Position numbers and translations under genes: made by a program
Source of the DNA: Mercurialis annua
Taxonomy: Eukaryota; Streptophyta; Magnoliopsida; Malpighiales; Euphorbiaceae
Assembly: GCF_937616625.2 (NCBI RefSeq)
Contig: NC_065575.1
Location: 69,501-133,500 of the forward strand
Length of the DNA: 64,000 bases
Direction of reading: 5' to 3'
The notes under the pieces: model-generated
Told to the model about the DNA's origin: nothing
Database searches by the model: none
The model's input: only the letters and a program-made list of their open reading frames with translations
Part shown: positions 36,168 to 47,953 of the stretch, piece after piece
Layout of the letters: each line of letters begins with the position of its first letter
Numbering within the stretch: position 1 is the stretch's first letter

Positions 36168-36303
36168 TTTTTACTCGAGGTAGTAGAGAAAGTCGACGAG
36201 TTTTATATGTTTCATCGAATATATGCTCTACTGAACTCGTCATAACTCGATGACGTACATGGAAAATATTCGACGAGTTTAAACAATATATACTCGAGTT
36301 AAA
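36168..36303. repeat. Palindromic CTCGA cluster 2 (upstream of tnp1-like gene)
   Basis: About two units with ACTCGAGGT, GTCGACGAG, TTCGACGAG and ACTCGAG, located about 375-510 bp upstream of the tnp1-like start codon at 35795. Confidence 0.75.
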
Positions 36304-36725
36304 ATCTATTTTTTTCAACTTAATCCAAATATCACCACTTTCCTTTAGATATAGAAGCAAAATGCAAAATAAAAAGTCTTTGTTTCCCATATTAAAAGCA
36401 AAACAAAGAGTCTAATGTTGATAAATGGTTGATTTTATGCTTATTTATGATTAGATATCAAAAATTTATGTGTTATTCAACGTAATAGTTGACCACTCCA
36501 TTTTTATCGCTCTAACATAAATATTTCAAAACAATATTTTGTCTTAATTTTTTTGGAGGTAATATATGCCTTTTGCAAATAAATTGCAACAATAAGAAAT
36601 TTTTCCACTTTTGCCTATTCTTATAATTTATTTTAATGTTTTTAATTAGTATAATTTGAATTTTTAATAGCTAAATTTATTCCGTTGAATATGATTTTAC
36701 TCGCATAACCATTATTAAAATTGTA

Positions 36726-36826
36726 TTTTAGGGTTTAGGGTTTAGGGTTTAGGGCTTAGGGTTTAGGGTTTAGGGTTTATGGCTTAGGGTTTAGGGTTTT
36801 GGGTTAGGATTAGTGTTAGGGTTAGA
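36726..36826. repeat. Interstitial telomere-like repeat (TTTAGGG)n
   Basis: About a dozen TTTAGGG units, some altered (GCTTAGGG, TTTATGG, TTTTGGG, GGATTAG), on the + strand. This is the Arabidopsis-type plant telomere repeat. Degeneracy at the right side suggests age. Confidence 0.92.
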
Positions 36827-36949
36827 AAAAACAACATTAATTAGCAACATTCAATTTTTTTTAATGACCGCTAAAAAAATAAAACAATATTTAATTTATT
36901 TTTTTAATGACCGCTAAAAAAATAAAACAATTAATATTTTATTTAGTTT

Positions 36950-37050
36950 TCCAAGGACATCCATTTTTCATATCGTTGACATAAAAAAACCTCATGTATA
37001 CTTGAGAACTGAACACGAAAGAATGATTTGTTTCAATTCCATTTTTACAT
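36950..37050 (-). pseudogene. Relic copy of Tnp2 exon 4
   Basis: CCATTTTTCATATCGTTGAC at 36961 and the following about 70 bp closely match Tnp2 exon 4 at 45714-45780 (CCATTTTTCATATCGCTGAC...). On the minus strand it reads SFVFSSQV...FFYVNDMKNG against SFVLSSQVQQVFYVSDMKNG in the gene. It is followed by a short match to 45830-45845 after a deletion. It marks an older, almost deleted transposase copy inside the element. Confidence 0.8.
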
Positions 37051-38282
37051 TAACAAAGCAATGTGGCAAAATTTACATGAAGTTAATTTTATGAATTTTG
37101 ATAAAAATTAAGAGAACTTAAAATATACGTTACATGTGCCTCAATTTAACGTTGCATGTGCCTCAACTTACGTGAGATGTAAAAATAAACCTACAACTTC
37201 AACCTACTCGTAAAATAAGACATGATTTCATCACAAATAAACTAACTCGTTTTTAAGTACATAAATCTCAAATTCATGTACATATCTTGCAACCAAGCAC
37301 TTTTGCAATTTTGAAAACAGATTGGTTCAGGCAGTACACACTTTAATAATCACAAGTTATGAGTAGCACACACAGACATGTTATTATGTCGTTGCATTCT
37401 ATAAAGTTTATACATTTAATAATGTACGTAATTTAAAATTTTATGAAACAAATTATCAAAAATATATAGATCATATCATAATATATTAATAATTTTAAAT
37501 GTTTAAATATTAAAAAATCGACTCAACCAAAAAATAAAAGCTTAAAGACTGATGTAATCAAAATATTAATTACATATTTTTAAAATTTAAATATTTAAAT
37601 TTGTAAAATATTAACATTTATTCAAATTTTCTAGATCATAATCCTTTTTTCTACGGATTTAGATATTTAAATATTAAAAATTGGTGGAAAAGAAAAATAA
37701 AAGCTAAAAGACCAATGTAACAAATTAATTACATATTTGTAATTCATAAATATTTAAATTTATCAATTTTTATTCTTTGGCTTTATAAGAAAAGTTAATC
37801 AATAAAAGTCATCTAACTATCCTAATTTATAACAATTTAACAAACTTAAATTTAAAGTTTTGTCAAAAAAAATATTAGTGTACAATGATCTAGAATTAAC
37901 AAGTGTTAATATTCAAATTTGATAATAGCATTCAGAAATATTCATACTTGGTAATAACATTTCAGACCTACTAATAACACATGAGTTTATCACAATTAAA
38001 CCTACTTATGTTCAAATACATAAACCTCCAAATTCAAAATACTAAATCCATAATCAACAGCTATGCATATACATCTGCTCCACGTCTTCAAAACTGCACC
38101 TCCAAGTCTCCAAAACAGCGTATCGAGAATTAGATATTTAGAACCAACTATGCAATCAGCCACCCATCTTATCTGCAATTTGGAAAACAGAGGATATTTC
38201 AGGAAGAAAAGTAATGCCCTGAAACCAAATGAATGACAGCATACAGATATGAAATAATCAAAATATTTTGGTTGTTACTAAC

Positions 38283-39567
38283 CTAACTCTCCGGTGTATG
38301 TGGAGGTGAAGGATCATGTGCTCCCAAGGTGCCGAAACAAGCCTTCCATCGGCGATGTGACCTTCGTTGTTCTCTTTTAATCTCTTCGATAGATGTTTCA
38401 ATATTAGTCAACCTGGACTTTGTTTCATTTAACAAAGAAAGTACTTCCTCTTCAAAAGCTCCCCTTCGCTTCGGCTTTCTTGGTCGCCTCACTTCCTCCT
38501 CTCTTGGTTGATCTATACCGACATCATCCCTCACCACCTCACCTTGACCATTCTCGGTTTCCAGTTCTCTACTTACATTATCCTCATCTTCGTCACAGTC
38601 ATCTTCTATTTCTGCTTTTCTTCCCTTTCCTCTTCTCGGCTGGCCAATTTTAATTAAATAACAATTTCGGTCCTTTACATTCATCAATTCTCCATCCATA
38701 TCAAGAATGTCGGCTTTACGGAGCATAGTTTCATTAAGATACGCATCCCCCAAACATTCCATCTTATGCAAATCATCCTCATCAATAGCACTATGAAGCA
38801 ATGCTATACAAGTTACTAAATGACCATTTCCAAGTGCAACTTTAGATGATGTTGCCATGGTCATCATGCTTTTAAAAATTAAGTGTATGAAATCAACACT
38901 TTTTGCCGAACGTCGCACTAAATAGTCAAGTACTAGTAAATCATCCTTCGTTACTCTATTCGACTCCTTTTTACCACATATAGAATGACAAAGGAATTTA
39001 TGAAATATAAGATATGATGGTTCAATTATGAGTCCATTAGGAGCTTGTTGTAAATCGACCGAGTCTTCACCGGTCAATTGCTTCCATACTCTATTAACAT
39101 CAAAATTTGAAGGACAACCTCTAATGCCACCTTTAGGCAACTTCAATTTCTGATTCATAAAATCATACCCTATGCTATAATCAACCCCTTTTATTCTAAA
39201 AGAAATTGCTTTTTCATTCTTAGAGGCATAATTCAAGGTGGTATAAAATTCTCTAGTTAACTCTTTATAAACTTGATACTTACCATGTGCAATAAAATTT
39301 AAACCCATTCTACCAACTATTTCATCAATTTTTGATTTCAAACCCATCCTAGTCAACAAAGCCATAATCAAAATATCTAGGTATAACAATAGGCTTGCGT
39401 GAAATAGTTTCGTAACGAATACCTTCTTCGTCGGAGAAAATTGGAAATGGGCAATCATAATTTGAGGACAAATCTTCTCTTCTAACAAATTTCGGAGGCA
39501 TAGTTGAACTTGATGATTTCCCTTTTGAAGCAACTCTTTTAGCTCGTCCCTTTGTTGATGCCATCAT
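38283..39567 (-). pseudogene. Putative plant transposon protein gene, one frameshift
   Basis: The N-terminal frame (39567-39349) starts MMASTKGRAKRVASKG and ends IPRYFDYGFVD. The rest (to 38283) is in another frame: RMGLKSKIDEIVGRMGLNF, YKELTREFYTTLNYASKN, FRIKGVDYSIGYDFMNQKL, LVLDYLVRRSAKSVDFIHLI. Dropping one base near 39351 on the minus strand would join FVD to RMGLK, so a one-base insertion is the simplest break. The central region matches the 'putative plant transposon protein' domain found in plant elements near Ulp1-type genes. The C-terminal part is acidic with basic runs (EIEDDCDEDEDN, RRPRKPKRRG) and a short coiled coil. Molecular role unknown. A palindrome cluster lies just upstream. 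Confidence 0.7.
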
Positions 39568-39747
39568 TTTGGTTAATGATTTGATAAGATTATGATAGCA
39601 ATTTGATGAATTTAGAGGCTAGGTTTCGGGTTGTGGAATGGGGAAGATTTAGAGAATTTTTTTTTTCACTTGTTTTGATTCTAGGTTTCTAAAGAAAAGT
39701 GGGAGGTTTAATTTTCAATTGCAGTAATTTTCAAAATAAATCGAGGT

Positions 39748-39935
39748 GGGTCTAAATACTCGACGAAAACAAAGCCTGAAATCGAGTTTGGCATAACTGG
39801 ACTAGCATAAACTCGATGTTAGGTTTAAACTCGTCGAATATTAACCCATCATCAAGTTTATGCAGCACTGAACAGAAACAAACTCGATGTTAGGCTTAAA
39901 ACTCGTCGAGTATTTAGCCAGACATCGAGTATTTA
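39748..39935. repeat. Palindromic CTCGA cluster 3 (divergent promoter region)
   Basis: Three units, the clearest at 39885-39935: ACTCGATGTTAGGC, then ACTCGTCGAGT, then TTTAGCC..ACATCGAGT, i.e. a 9-bp perfect outer arm around an almost perfect central palindrome. It lies between the divergently oriented plant transposon protein gene (starts 39567, minus) and the protease gene (starts 40312, plus). Confidence 0.8.
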
Positions 39936-40311
39936 CTTGTCCAGTTCTTTATATGCACATACCCTAATTAAAATAATAATTTTAATCATTTAAATTATTA
40001 AAACTATAACAAATTAATTGAAATCTCAAAATTTTAAATTATTGATTTCATTTTTTTACCCTTGAAAAAATGCCTCTATTGAAAACATTAATTTATTTTC
40101 AACACCCTTTAAATTTTTTATTCCAATTTTATCCTCATCTAAGGTATATGTCTCTTTAGTGTGTGTCTAATGTATCATATAATTTACCTCTCCTTTTTTC
40201 ATATAGCGGGAAATACCCATTTGATATTGCAAAATTTGATTTCATTCCTAAATAATCAAAACTCTTTTCTTCCTTCCTAATTTGCCGTGTTCTTCTTTAT
40301 GACCTAAATCC

Positions 40312-43300
40312 ATGGTGACTACACGGGCTGCCATTGAGAACGACGGTAATATCAAAATCGCTGATATGGGTAAGAAATCCGTTGCAAAAAAAGCTTCAAA
40401 AAACAAAAAGGTAGTGTCAACCGGAGAAGCTTCAGTTCCTCCATCTCCTGTGCAGTTGAGTAAGAAGAGACATGCAAATGATTCACCTCCGAAATCGAAG
40501 AAACACAAAGGCATTTCCAGAACTGAATCCAAGAAATCTCCTCCTAAGGTATGATTTCATTAGTTTAAAAGTCAATTAAGAACCTACTGCATTAGAATTG
40601 TTTGATGTCTTAAAATAATAAATTGACTCTGTTTATATGATTGTTTGAAATTATGTTTAAGTATGATTGTTTGGAATTATGTTTATATAAAATTGTGGTT
40701 AGGTTGGTTGGTAGATAGTTTTGAAGGTACAGTTATGAACTCTATTTTTTTAGGGTACTGAAATTTCAGTTTTTGAAGGTTAATTCCTCCATTCTACTGG
40801 GTTTGACAATGAAATTTCAGGTTTTGATTTGGTTATTTTTGGGCATTGTATTGAGAGGAATGTTAGAAATTGTTATGAACTCTAAATTACCCTTACTTGG
40901 CAGCTAAGTAGGATGGACAATTTACTCAATCAACATTCATGTATTGGAAACTTGGCGTTTCAGACACAAAATTGCAATTTTTATTATGGAAAATCTTGAA
41001 ATAACAATGACTTGACGTCTACGTGTCCATATCTAAGTGTCTTGTTTACAAGTTTCCGAGTCCGTGTTACATAGCTTGGCAGTTTTAGTGTACATTTATG
41101 TAGATACTGGGAGACTTTTATGTTGGAGCTCTAAAATTTGAAAGCTTGAAGTGAACCTGAGCCAGCTTAGTGTTGTTTTACTTGCCTTGGAGGTTTATTA
41201 CCTTAACCTACAAAATGTTACTTTTTGCACTGCTGAATTGGACCAGCAGTTTTACTTTGACAAGCGCTATAAATATCTGAAAAAGAGTGCTGTAAATCTG
41301 TGTGCATACTATGGGTTTAATTTCTGGCTTTTGTTATTTTCCGAATTCCTATTTTCGTCTGGCTCATGTCAACATGTTCTTTGTGAAATTTTTGATATCT
41401 AACAGTTTTCACTCTAATTTTCATACAGCTATAGCAGTTTAAAGTAAGCCGAGAAGATCGTGTTCACTCGAAGATTGATACGCGCATGTCATACGATGTC
41501 ATTTCTGATATCAAATCGACTCTGACTCCAGGTGAATTGGAAAAGTTTAGACAATCTTGCTTTGGCTACTTTCTTGATATTCCCAAGATCAAAGTGCAAA
41601 ATCAGATCATACATTGTTTATTGTTGAGGGAGGTGGAGCAGCTAAAGAAGTCTGAATTGTGGTTTGAGGTTGGCGGTCATAGGCTGAAATTCGGAATCGA
41701 CGAATTTGCTTTGATCTCGGGTTTAAACTGTCAAGGTGACAGCAGTAAGTATGCCTATACAAAAGTTGAAAACGGCATTTTGGATAAGTACTTCAGCGGG
41801 CTGCAATCTGTTTCTAAACAGACCCTTCAGGACTTTTTCAAAGCTAGGCGTTGGGAGTCGGAGGAGGATGGGTTTAAGATAGCATTTATGCATTTTTTGC
41901 ATAACTTCTTGCTTGCTTCACCGAGGACTGCTCGTATCCCTTTGAAGGACTTTGACGTAGTTGATTCGGCTGATTTGAACGACTATCCATGGGGTATTGA
42001 CGTTTTCAAGTACACGTTTGATTCTTTGTCAAAAAGAGCTGTTCTTAGTCCGGGATCTCTTATTATTGAAGACAACATTTACCAGTATCGACTTCAAGGT
42101 TTACCATATGCACTGGTATGTTGGTTCTACGAGTGTTGCCCGGCGGTGGAAAATACCTTTGCTCAGCTAGTGAACAAAGATGCTATCCCGCGGATTCTGA
42201 GGTGGCAAGCATTCGTTCCTGCAAAATACATTGATGTTGACAGGGATTTATTTGTTGAGATTGCATCCGATGAGGTTCGTATGTGTTAAATTTTCAATTT
42301 TTCAAATGTAATTTATCATTGACTCTGTTTTCATATATGGTGTTCATTTGTTATGTGTAGATGATTTTCCGATCAATTGTTCCAACCCCGGCAGAGATGA
42401 ATGCCCTTCGTCTAGGTGACTTATTCAAAAAAATTAAGGGAAACGAGGAGGGTTATTGTCCGGCATTTAATATATTGAAGGACGGTGAATCAACGTCGAA
42501 CACTTCGAATTTAAATGTTATGGAAGAGAGGCTGGAAATTTTGATGGCTGGTCAAAAGACGATTAAGGATGATATAATGGATTTGAAACGTTTATTCACT
42601 TCCAAATGTTCCGAACTTTTGACAGTTGTCAATTCATTGAATGATAGGCTAACTCTGATTGGTGATTCTAAAACGGTAATTTGTTTTGATTTATGTATTT
42701 TGTACTTTTATCACTTAGAGTTTAGTTAAATATAATTTATGTTATTTCATATTATGTTATTGTAACCTGATGGGAACCTAATGTGAACTCCATATCTATA
42801 TCAGGTTGAAATTGAGAAACATGATGTTTCTGATGGCTTGCAGACAAGGGTTGACAAAGGAAAAAAGGTTGTTCTTCCTGCAGAGGACATTTCAGTGAAA
42901 CCAAGTAAAAATGGTACTTCTATAGTAATGGAACGAGAAGAAAGGGATGGTAGGGAGTCTGTTGTTCCTGTTTCTGCTGATACTAAAGCTACTTCCAGCA
43001 AAGAAAGGGATGGTAGGGAGTCTGCTGATGAAGAAAAAGGTGCTGAAAAAGTCGAATTGGAAGATTTGGTTTGCGAGAAGGCTGTACTTGAAGGCAAGGA
43101 TGACCGTGGTGAACCTTGTGTTATTGTTTCTTCCGAACACGTTGATGTTATCTCTCCGAATTTTGAGGTATATTTAATAATTTGAAATTAAGCTGTTTTG
43201 ATTAACTATATTAATTTGTTTATTGTCAATTTACTAGGTTTCGCGACAAAGCGAGTTGAATTTAAAATCTCCACCAGATGACACCATCAATCAGACTAAA

Positions 43301-44755
43301 AAAAATGCAAGTGAATCGATTGCTGAATTCAAATCAAAGGAGGTATTGTTTGCTTTAAATTATATTTATAGTTTAATTTTATAGTTTACTTACTGTATCC
43401 TCTCTTATGTTTTTGGTAGTCTGGTCCTTCTTCAAGCCGCTTCATACCGACGCAAACTGGTTGTAAAGTCCGTATTTGTCCATTTGATGCTAATCACATT
43501 TTATTCAGTGATGCCACCAAACAAGACATCATTCAGAATTGGCTGGAAGAAGGACGTCCTAAAGGGGCCAAGTTCGTATCTCGACTAACTTTTTTCAGTT
43601 CTGTTTTAATGCTCACTTATTTAATTTTTTTTTTCTTTGTTTGTTTAGAAGGCAAAGCTGGATATACGATCCAAAGATTGATAAATTCCATCCTCGTCTT
43701 TCTCTTGGCGTGGTTGATATTGAAACGAAATCCTGGTTTTACCATCTCTACCACGTTGGAAAGCCTCTTGAGTGTTCTGTAAGTATATCCATATTTCTTT
43801 TATTTGTTCTTTTTATTTTATTTCATGTGTTTATTATTTGAATTACTCACGATAGTTTTGTTAATAACATTGTTGTGACTGTATGGCTACTTAACCTTGA
43901 ATTTTGTTTATTTGGCAGCATGTAGATGTTCTCTTTTATTATCTGAGAAAGAAAATAAAATCTGGATGTGCTGCAAACAGTAGATGTACGTCAACTGATA
44001 ATTTTTTTGATCGGCGTATTCAAACTCTCTACACAGCATACAAGAAAAAGCAAGATGTGTCACTTGTTTCTTTGAAACATACAGTGGCTATCTACATTAA
44101 AGGTGGTGCTATGCGTTGCAATACGAATTGGGCTGATGTTGACGATGTTCTTTTTCCGATCAATTGTGTTAACGATTGGCATTGGATTTTGGCTCGCCTG
44201 AATTTCAAGGAACGATGCATCTATATCTACAATTCGTTGAGGTCGGCGCAATATGACAGATCAGCAACTGAATATGTTACTTCCTATAGTGTGTTGCTTC
44301 CACTATTCCTTCAAGCTACCAATTTTTATGATTCTCGAGATGACATCGATACTACTGCCGGTGCTTATGAGGGAAAGAGAATAACTGATCCGTTCAGAAT
44401 AGAGATTGTGGAAAACATGCCTATCCAAAATGATGTGTAAGTCTATAATTTGTTTTTAACTTTAGTTGGTTGGGTTATATTAAAGAGTTATGGTGACAGA
44501 ATAGGAACCTAATGTCAACCTTGTTTCTTATTTTTTTTTATTTTTTTTCTCACTTTTCGTAGTGATTGTGGAGTTCATATGTTTTCCGCTGCTGAGTTCT
44601 TTGTTGATGGGAAAGTTATGGGGCATGATTATGATGTCAAAGAACACCGTGCTCGTTACGCTTCATCATTATATTTGTATGCTCGTTGGAAGGAAAGCTC
44701 TTCTTGTGTTAGTGAAGATGAGGGTCCTCTAAAACTCAAGAGAACATCTGCCTAG
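40312..44755 (+). CDS. DUF1985 and Ulp1-like (C48) cysteine protease gene, nine exons, open
   Basis: Exons by GT-AG and frame: 40312-40548, 41438-42274, 42361-42675, 42805-43167, 43238-43342, 43420-43571, 43649-43778, 43919-44436, 44563-44755 (stop TAG 44753). They sum to 949 codons with no stop and consistent phases. Exon 1 is a lysine-rich, nuclear-signal-like tail. Exon 2 is a DUF1985 domain (FGYFLDIPKIKVQNQIIH, FEVGGHRLKFGIDEFALISG). Exon 3 ends in a short helix. Exon 4 is acidic with a duplicated KERDGRES. Exons 8-9 are the Ulp1-like protease: His in NDWHWIL (44180), then YNS where Asp is usual (44231), Gln (44426) and Cys in DCGVH (44567). The family cleaves SUMO-like conjugates; activity here is uncertain because of the Asp-to-Asn change. 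The gene is convergent with Tnp2. Confidence 0.8.
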
Positions 44756-45144
44756 GGAGTGAAGAGGAAGCTAATTTATGGAGGTTCAAGATGAAGAATG
44801 TTATTGATTTTTGTTTGTAAAGAAAGTCTCCTTTTTGTCACACTTTTATTTTGCTTGGAGGACATAAATGTCCATTTATTTCTTATTTGAAGTCTATTTT
44901 AGAGTATTTGTAAAAACAGGTAATTACAATATGTGTAGTGTTTTAGCAAATTTCCGCAAAATTGTGAATTGTCAATAGTTATATTAAAAGGCAGGAGTTC
45001 AATTCTATTTTTCTGTTCTGTTCTATAGTAGAAGTACAAAATTGAGAAAAAATAATTGGTATTACACCAAACCTTAAAATCAAACTAAACCAAAGGAATC
45101 AATTGAATGTTTGGCTGATATCTCATATATAATTCCATAAGTTC

Positions 45145-45198
45145 AAACTCGATGTGTGGCTAATATCTCGACGAGTTTTCATCAACACATCGAGTTTC
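45145..45198. repeat. Palindromic CTCGA unit 4 (between convergent genes)
   Basis: A single textbook unit: AAACTCGATGT, then ATCTCGACGAGTTTT, then ACACATCGAGTTT, in the 0.6-kb gap between the 3' ends of the protease gene and Tnp2. Confidence 0.8.
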
Positions 45199-46805
45199 TG
45201 CTATCCAGTTTTCCACAAATTTCATGTTGGGCTGCATAACTACTGCCATAAAACACCAAAATTCTACAATCTACATTCAAGGCAATATAAAAAAGCATCT
45301 CTCAGTAAAATTCATACTTACAAGAATCCAAAAAGAGTTCAATAAGCGGTAAATTTCAGTCACTAATCAACGTCTTCGTCTTCATTGTCACTGTCATTTG
45401 AGTCTTCTAGTACATCAGTGTCGGCATCATCATAATTGATCGTAGTATCATCCTCCTCATCGCTAGAATAAATCGGGTTTGAGTTTTGACCTTGAAACAT
45501 TTGACCAACATCAACTTCATCCGGTAATACATCTATAGGATGCAAGAGTTCCAAATTTTCACCACCATTTTGATCGACTTCATGACTATTATCTGCCTCG
45601 TATTGCTGATAGGGCTCATCATTCAATATTGAATCTTCATTGCACACTTTTTCCTTTTCTGGCACATCAAATATATTCCTGTGAAATGATTTTTGCACAA
45701 TTTTCCAATGACCTCCATTTTTCATATCGCTGACATAAAAAACCTGCTGTACTTGAGAACTCAACACGAAAGAATCACCTGTATACCATTTACGGCTCAC
45801 ATTAACAGAAACTAAGTTGCCATCTGTTTTAATTCCATTTTTATCGCCAACATCCCACCAATCACATTTAAACAAGAAAACATGATTCCCATTAACATAT
45901 TGGAGGTCAATGATATCTGTTAGCACACCATAAAACTCGATTTCTTTCGACTTATGCTCTCCCGTTACTGAAACTCCATTATTTTGAGTCCGACGAAAAT
46001 TATCACGCTCAACTGTGTGAAACCTAACTCCATTGACAATTATCCCACTGTACCTAGCAATTCGTATATCAGGACCTAATCCCAACGCATATATATGATC
46101 TTTTGCTGCAACCAAACCAGTAGCACGTAAGCGTCCAACCTGAAAAATAAGTTTAATGGTGAAATTAGAGGCATAATTCAATATTTAGTACTTTTATAGC
46201 ATCATACTTACACACTCCTTGAACCAACTAGCAAATCCTGCCTGGTGTCTTTTTTGCACATCTATAACACTTTCCTTTTGTAATTCTTCAATGTGAATCC
46301 TGCTTAACGTTTATAAAATTAGATAAAAAGTGTAAAATAAAGCTATTTTGAAACTCTAAAGTCTTTGTTTTTTCAAAATAAAATAACTTACTTAAGATAT
46401 TCATCAACATCCTCACAATTGTTAAGCACATACCACTGCAATTTTTCAAAATCAGAATGGGATAACGTTTTATATTCTGTAGCTCCTAAAGGTCTTGCAT
46501 TGTTTGAAAATATGGAAAATCCATTTTCCACTCCTATTTGCACAGGAAAATTATTTCTCTCAACGCGATTATATATTGTCTCAACACCATGAAAATACAG
46601 TGAACAAAAGTTCAAACATTCTTTAGTGATATACGCTTCAGCAATTGAACCCTCCGGTCGAGCTAAGTTACGTACATAATTTTTCAAAGTACGTAAGAAC
46701 CTGCGCAACAAATTTGTTGTAAATGTGAATAAACCATATAGATATATAAAAATTAGTTAAAACTGCAGCAAGAAAACTAAAAATAAAATTTCCTTATCAA
46801 TTAAC

Positions 46806-47953
46806 CTCTCAATAAAGTACATCCACCTATAGTGAACAGGGCCTCCTAATTCTACTTCACGTGGCAGATGAATTGCCAAATGCATCATTACCACGAAAAA
46901 AGATGGAGGATATATCATCTCAAGTTTACATATTATCAAAATGATATCACTCTGCAACTTTTTAACTGTAGATCTTTTTAAAGTCTTCGAACAAAGCTCC
47001 TTAAAGAAAGAGCTCAACTCTGATAATGCAGTGTAAACCTCACTACGCAAAGACCCACAAATTGATGCTGGAAGTAACCGTTGCAAGAATATATGATAAT
47101 CATGGCTTTTCATCCCCATAACTTTGCAGTCCTGAACACTTACACATCGAGAAAGATTGGAAGCATATCCGTCTGGCAACCGGATTGACTGCAACCATTC
47201 GCAAAACTTTCTCCTTTCAGGCTTCGGTAATGTATAACAAGCAAGTGGCATAAAAAATTTATTTCCCTTTTGCTGTAAATGTAACTCTTTTCTTATACCC
47301 ATTGCTTCTAAATCCATTCGAGCCTTAATGTTATCCTTAGATTTTCCATCAATATTCATCAACGTACCCAATATATTTTCACATATATTCTTCTCAATAT
47401 GCATTACATCTAAATTATGACGTAATTTTAATGTTTTCCAGTAAGGAAATTCAAAGAATATACTTCTCTTTGTCCAATTGAGCTCTTCAGGACCACGTGC
47501 ACGCTTTTTTTGGTTAGGTGTCTTCCCAAAAACAAGGCTTTTTGGAAGCAAATCTAATTGCCTTAGAACTTCATCTCCTGACAACTCTTCAGGCTTTGAC
47601 CCGTGCTCTGGTTTGCCATCAAATTTTCTGCTTTTTCTCCAAGAATGTTGGGCATGTAAATATCTCCGATGACCCATGTAACATTGCTTCACTCCATTTT
47701 TTAATGTTAGCGAACACGTCCACTTATTACACACAGGACATGCCAATTTTCCTTTTGTGCTCCATCCAGATAACATTCCATATGCTGGAAAGTCATTTAT
47801 TGTCCATAATAATGCAGCATGTAATTGAAAATTCTTACCGCTATATGCATCATATGTTGTCACACCGGTCTCCCATAACTCTTTTAACTCATCAATTAAT
47901 GGCCTTAAATATACATCGATATTATTTCCGGGAGATTCCTTACCAGGAATAAG
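46806..47953 (-). pseudogene. Tnp2 exon 1, distal part
   Basis: Carries the central transposase region between the hAT insertion and intron 1. It ends with the first two bases of an Arg codon completed by exon 2 (46700). Intron 1 is 46701-46805. Confidence 0.88.

Larger units (their letters stand above)
36391..38282. other. Noncoding interval inside the CACTA element
   Basis: AT-rich. It contains an interstitial telomere-like tract and a short relic of Tnp2 exon 4 (both listed separately), then sequence with no recognisable coding up to the 3' end of the next gene. Confidence 0.6.

Noticed and set aside
40312..44755. Reading the DUF1985-Ulp1 gene as a normal host gene
   Set aside because: It lies between CACTA-specific palindromes, shares an intron motif with the tnp1-like intron and the right end, and DUF1985-Ulp1 genes are typical transposon cargo.
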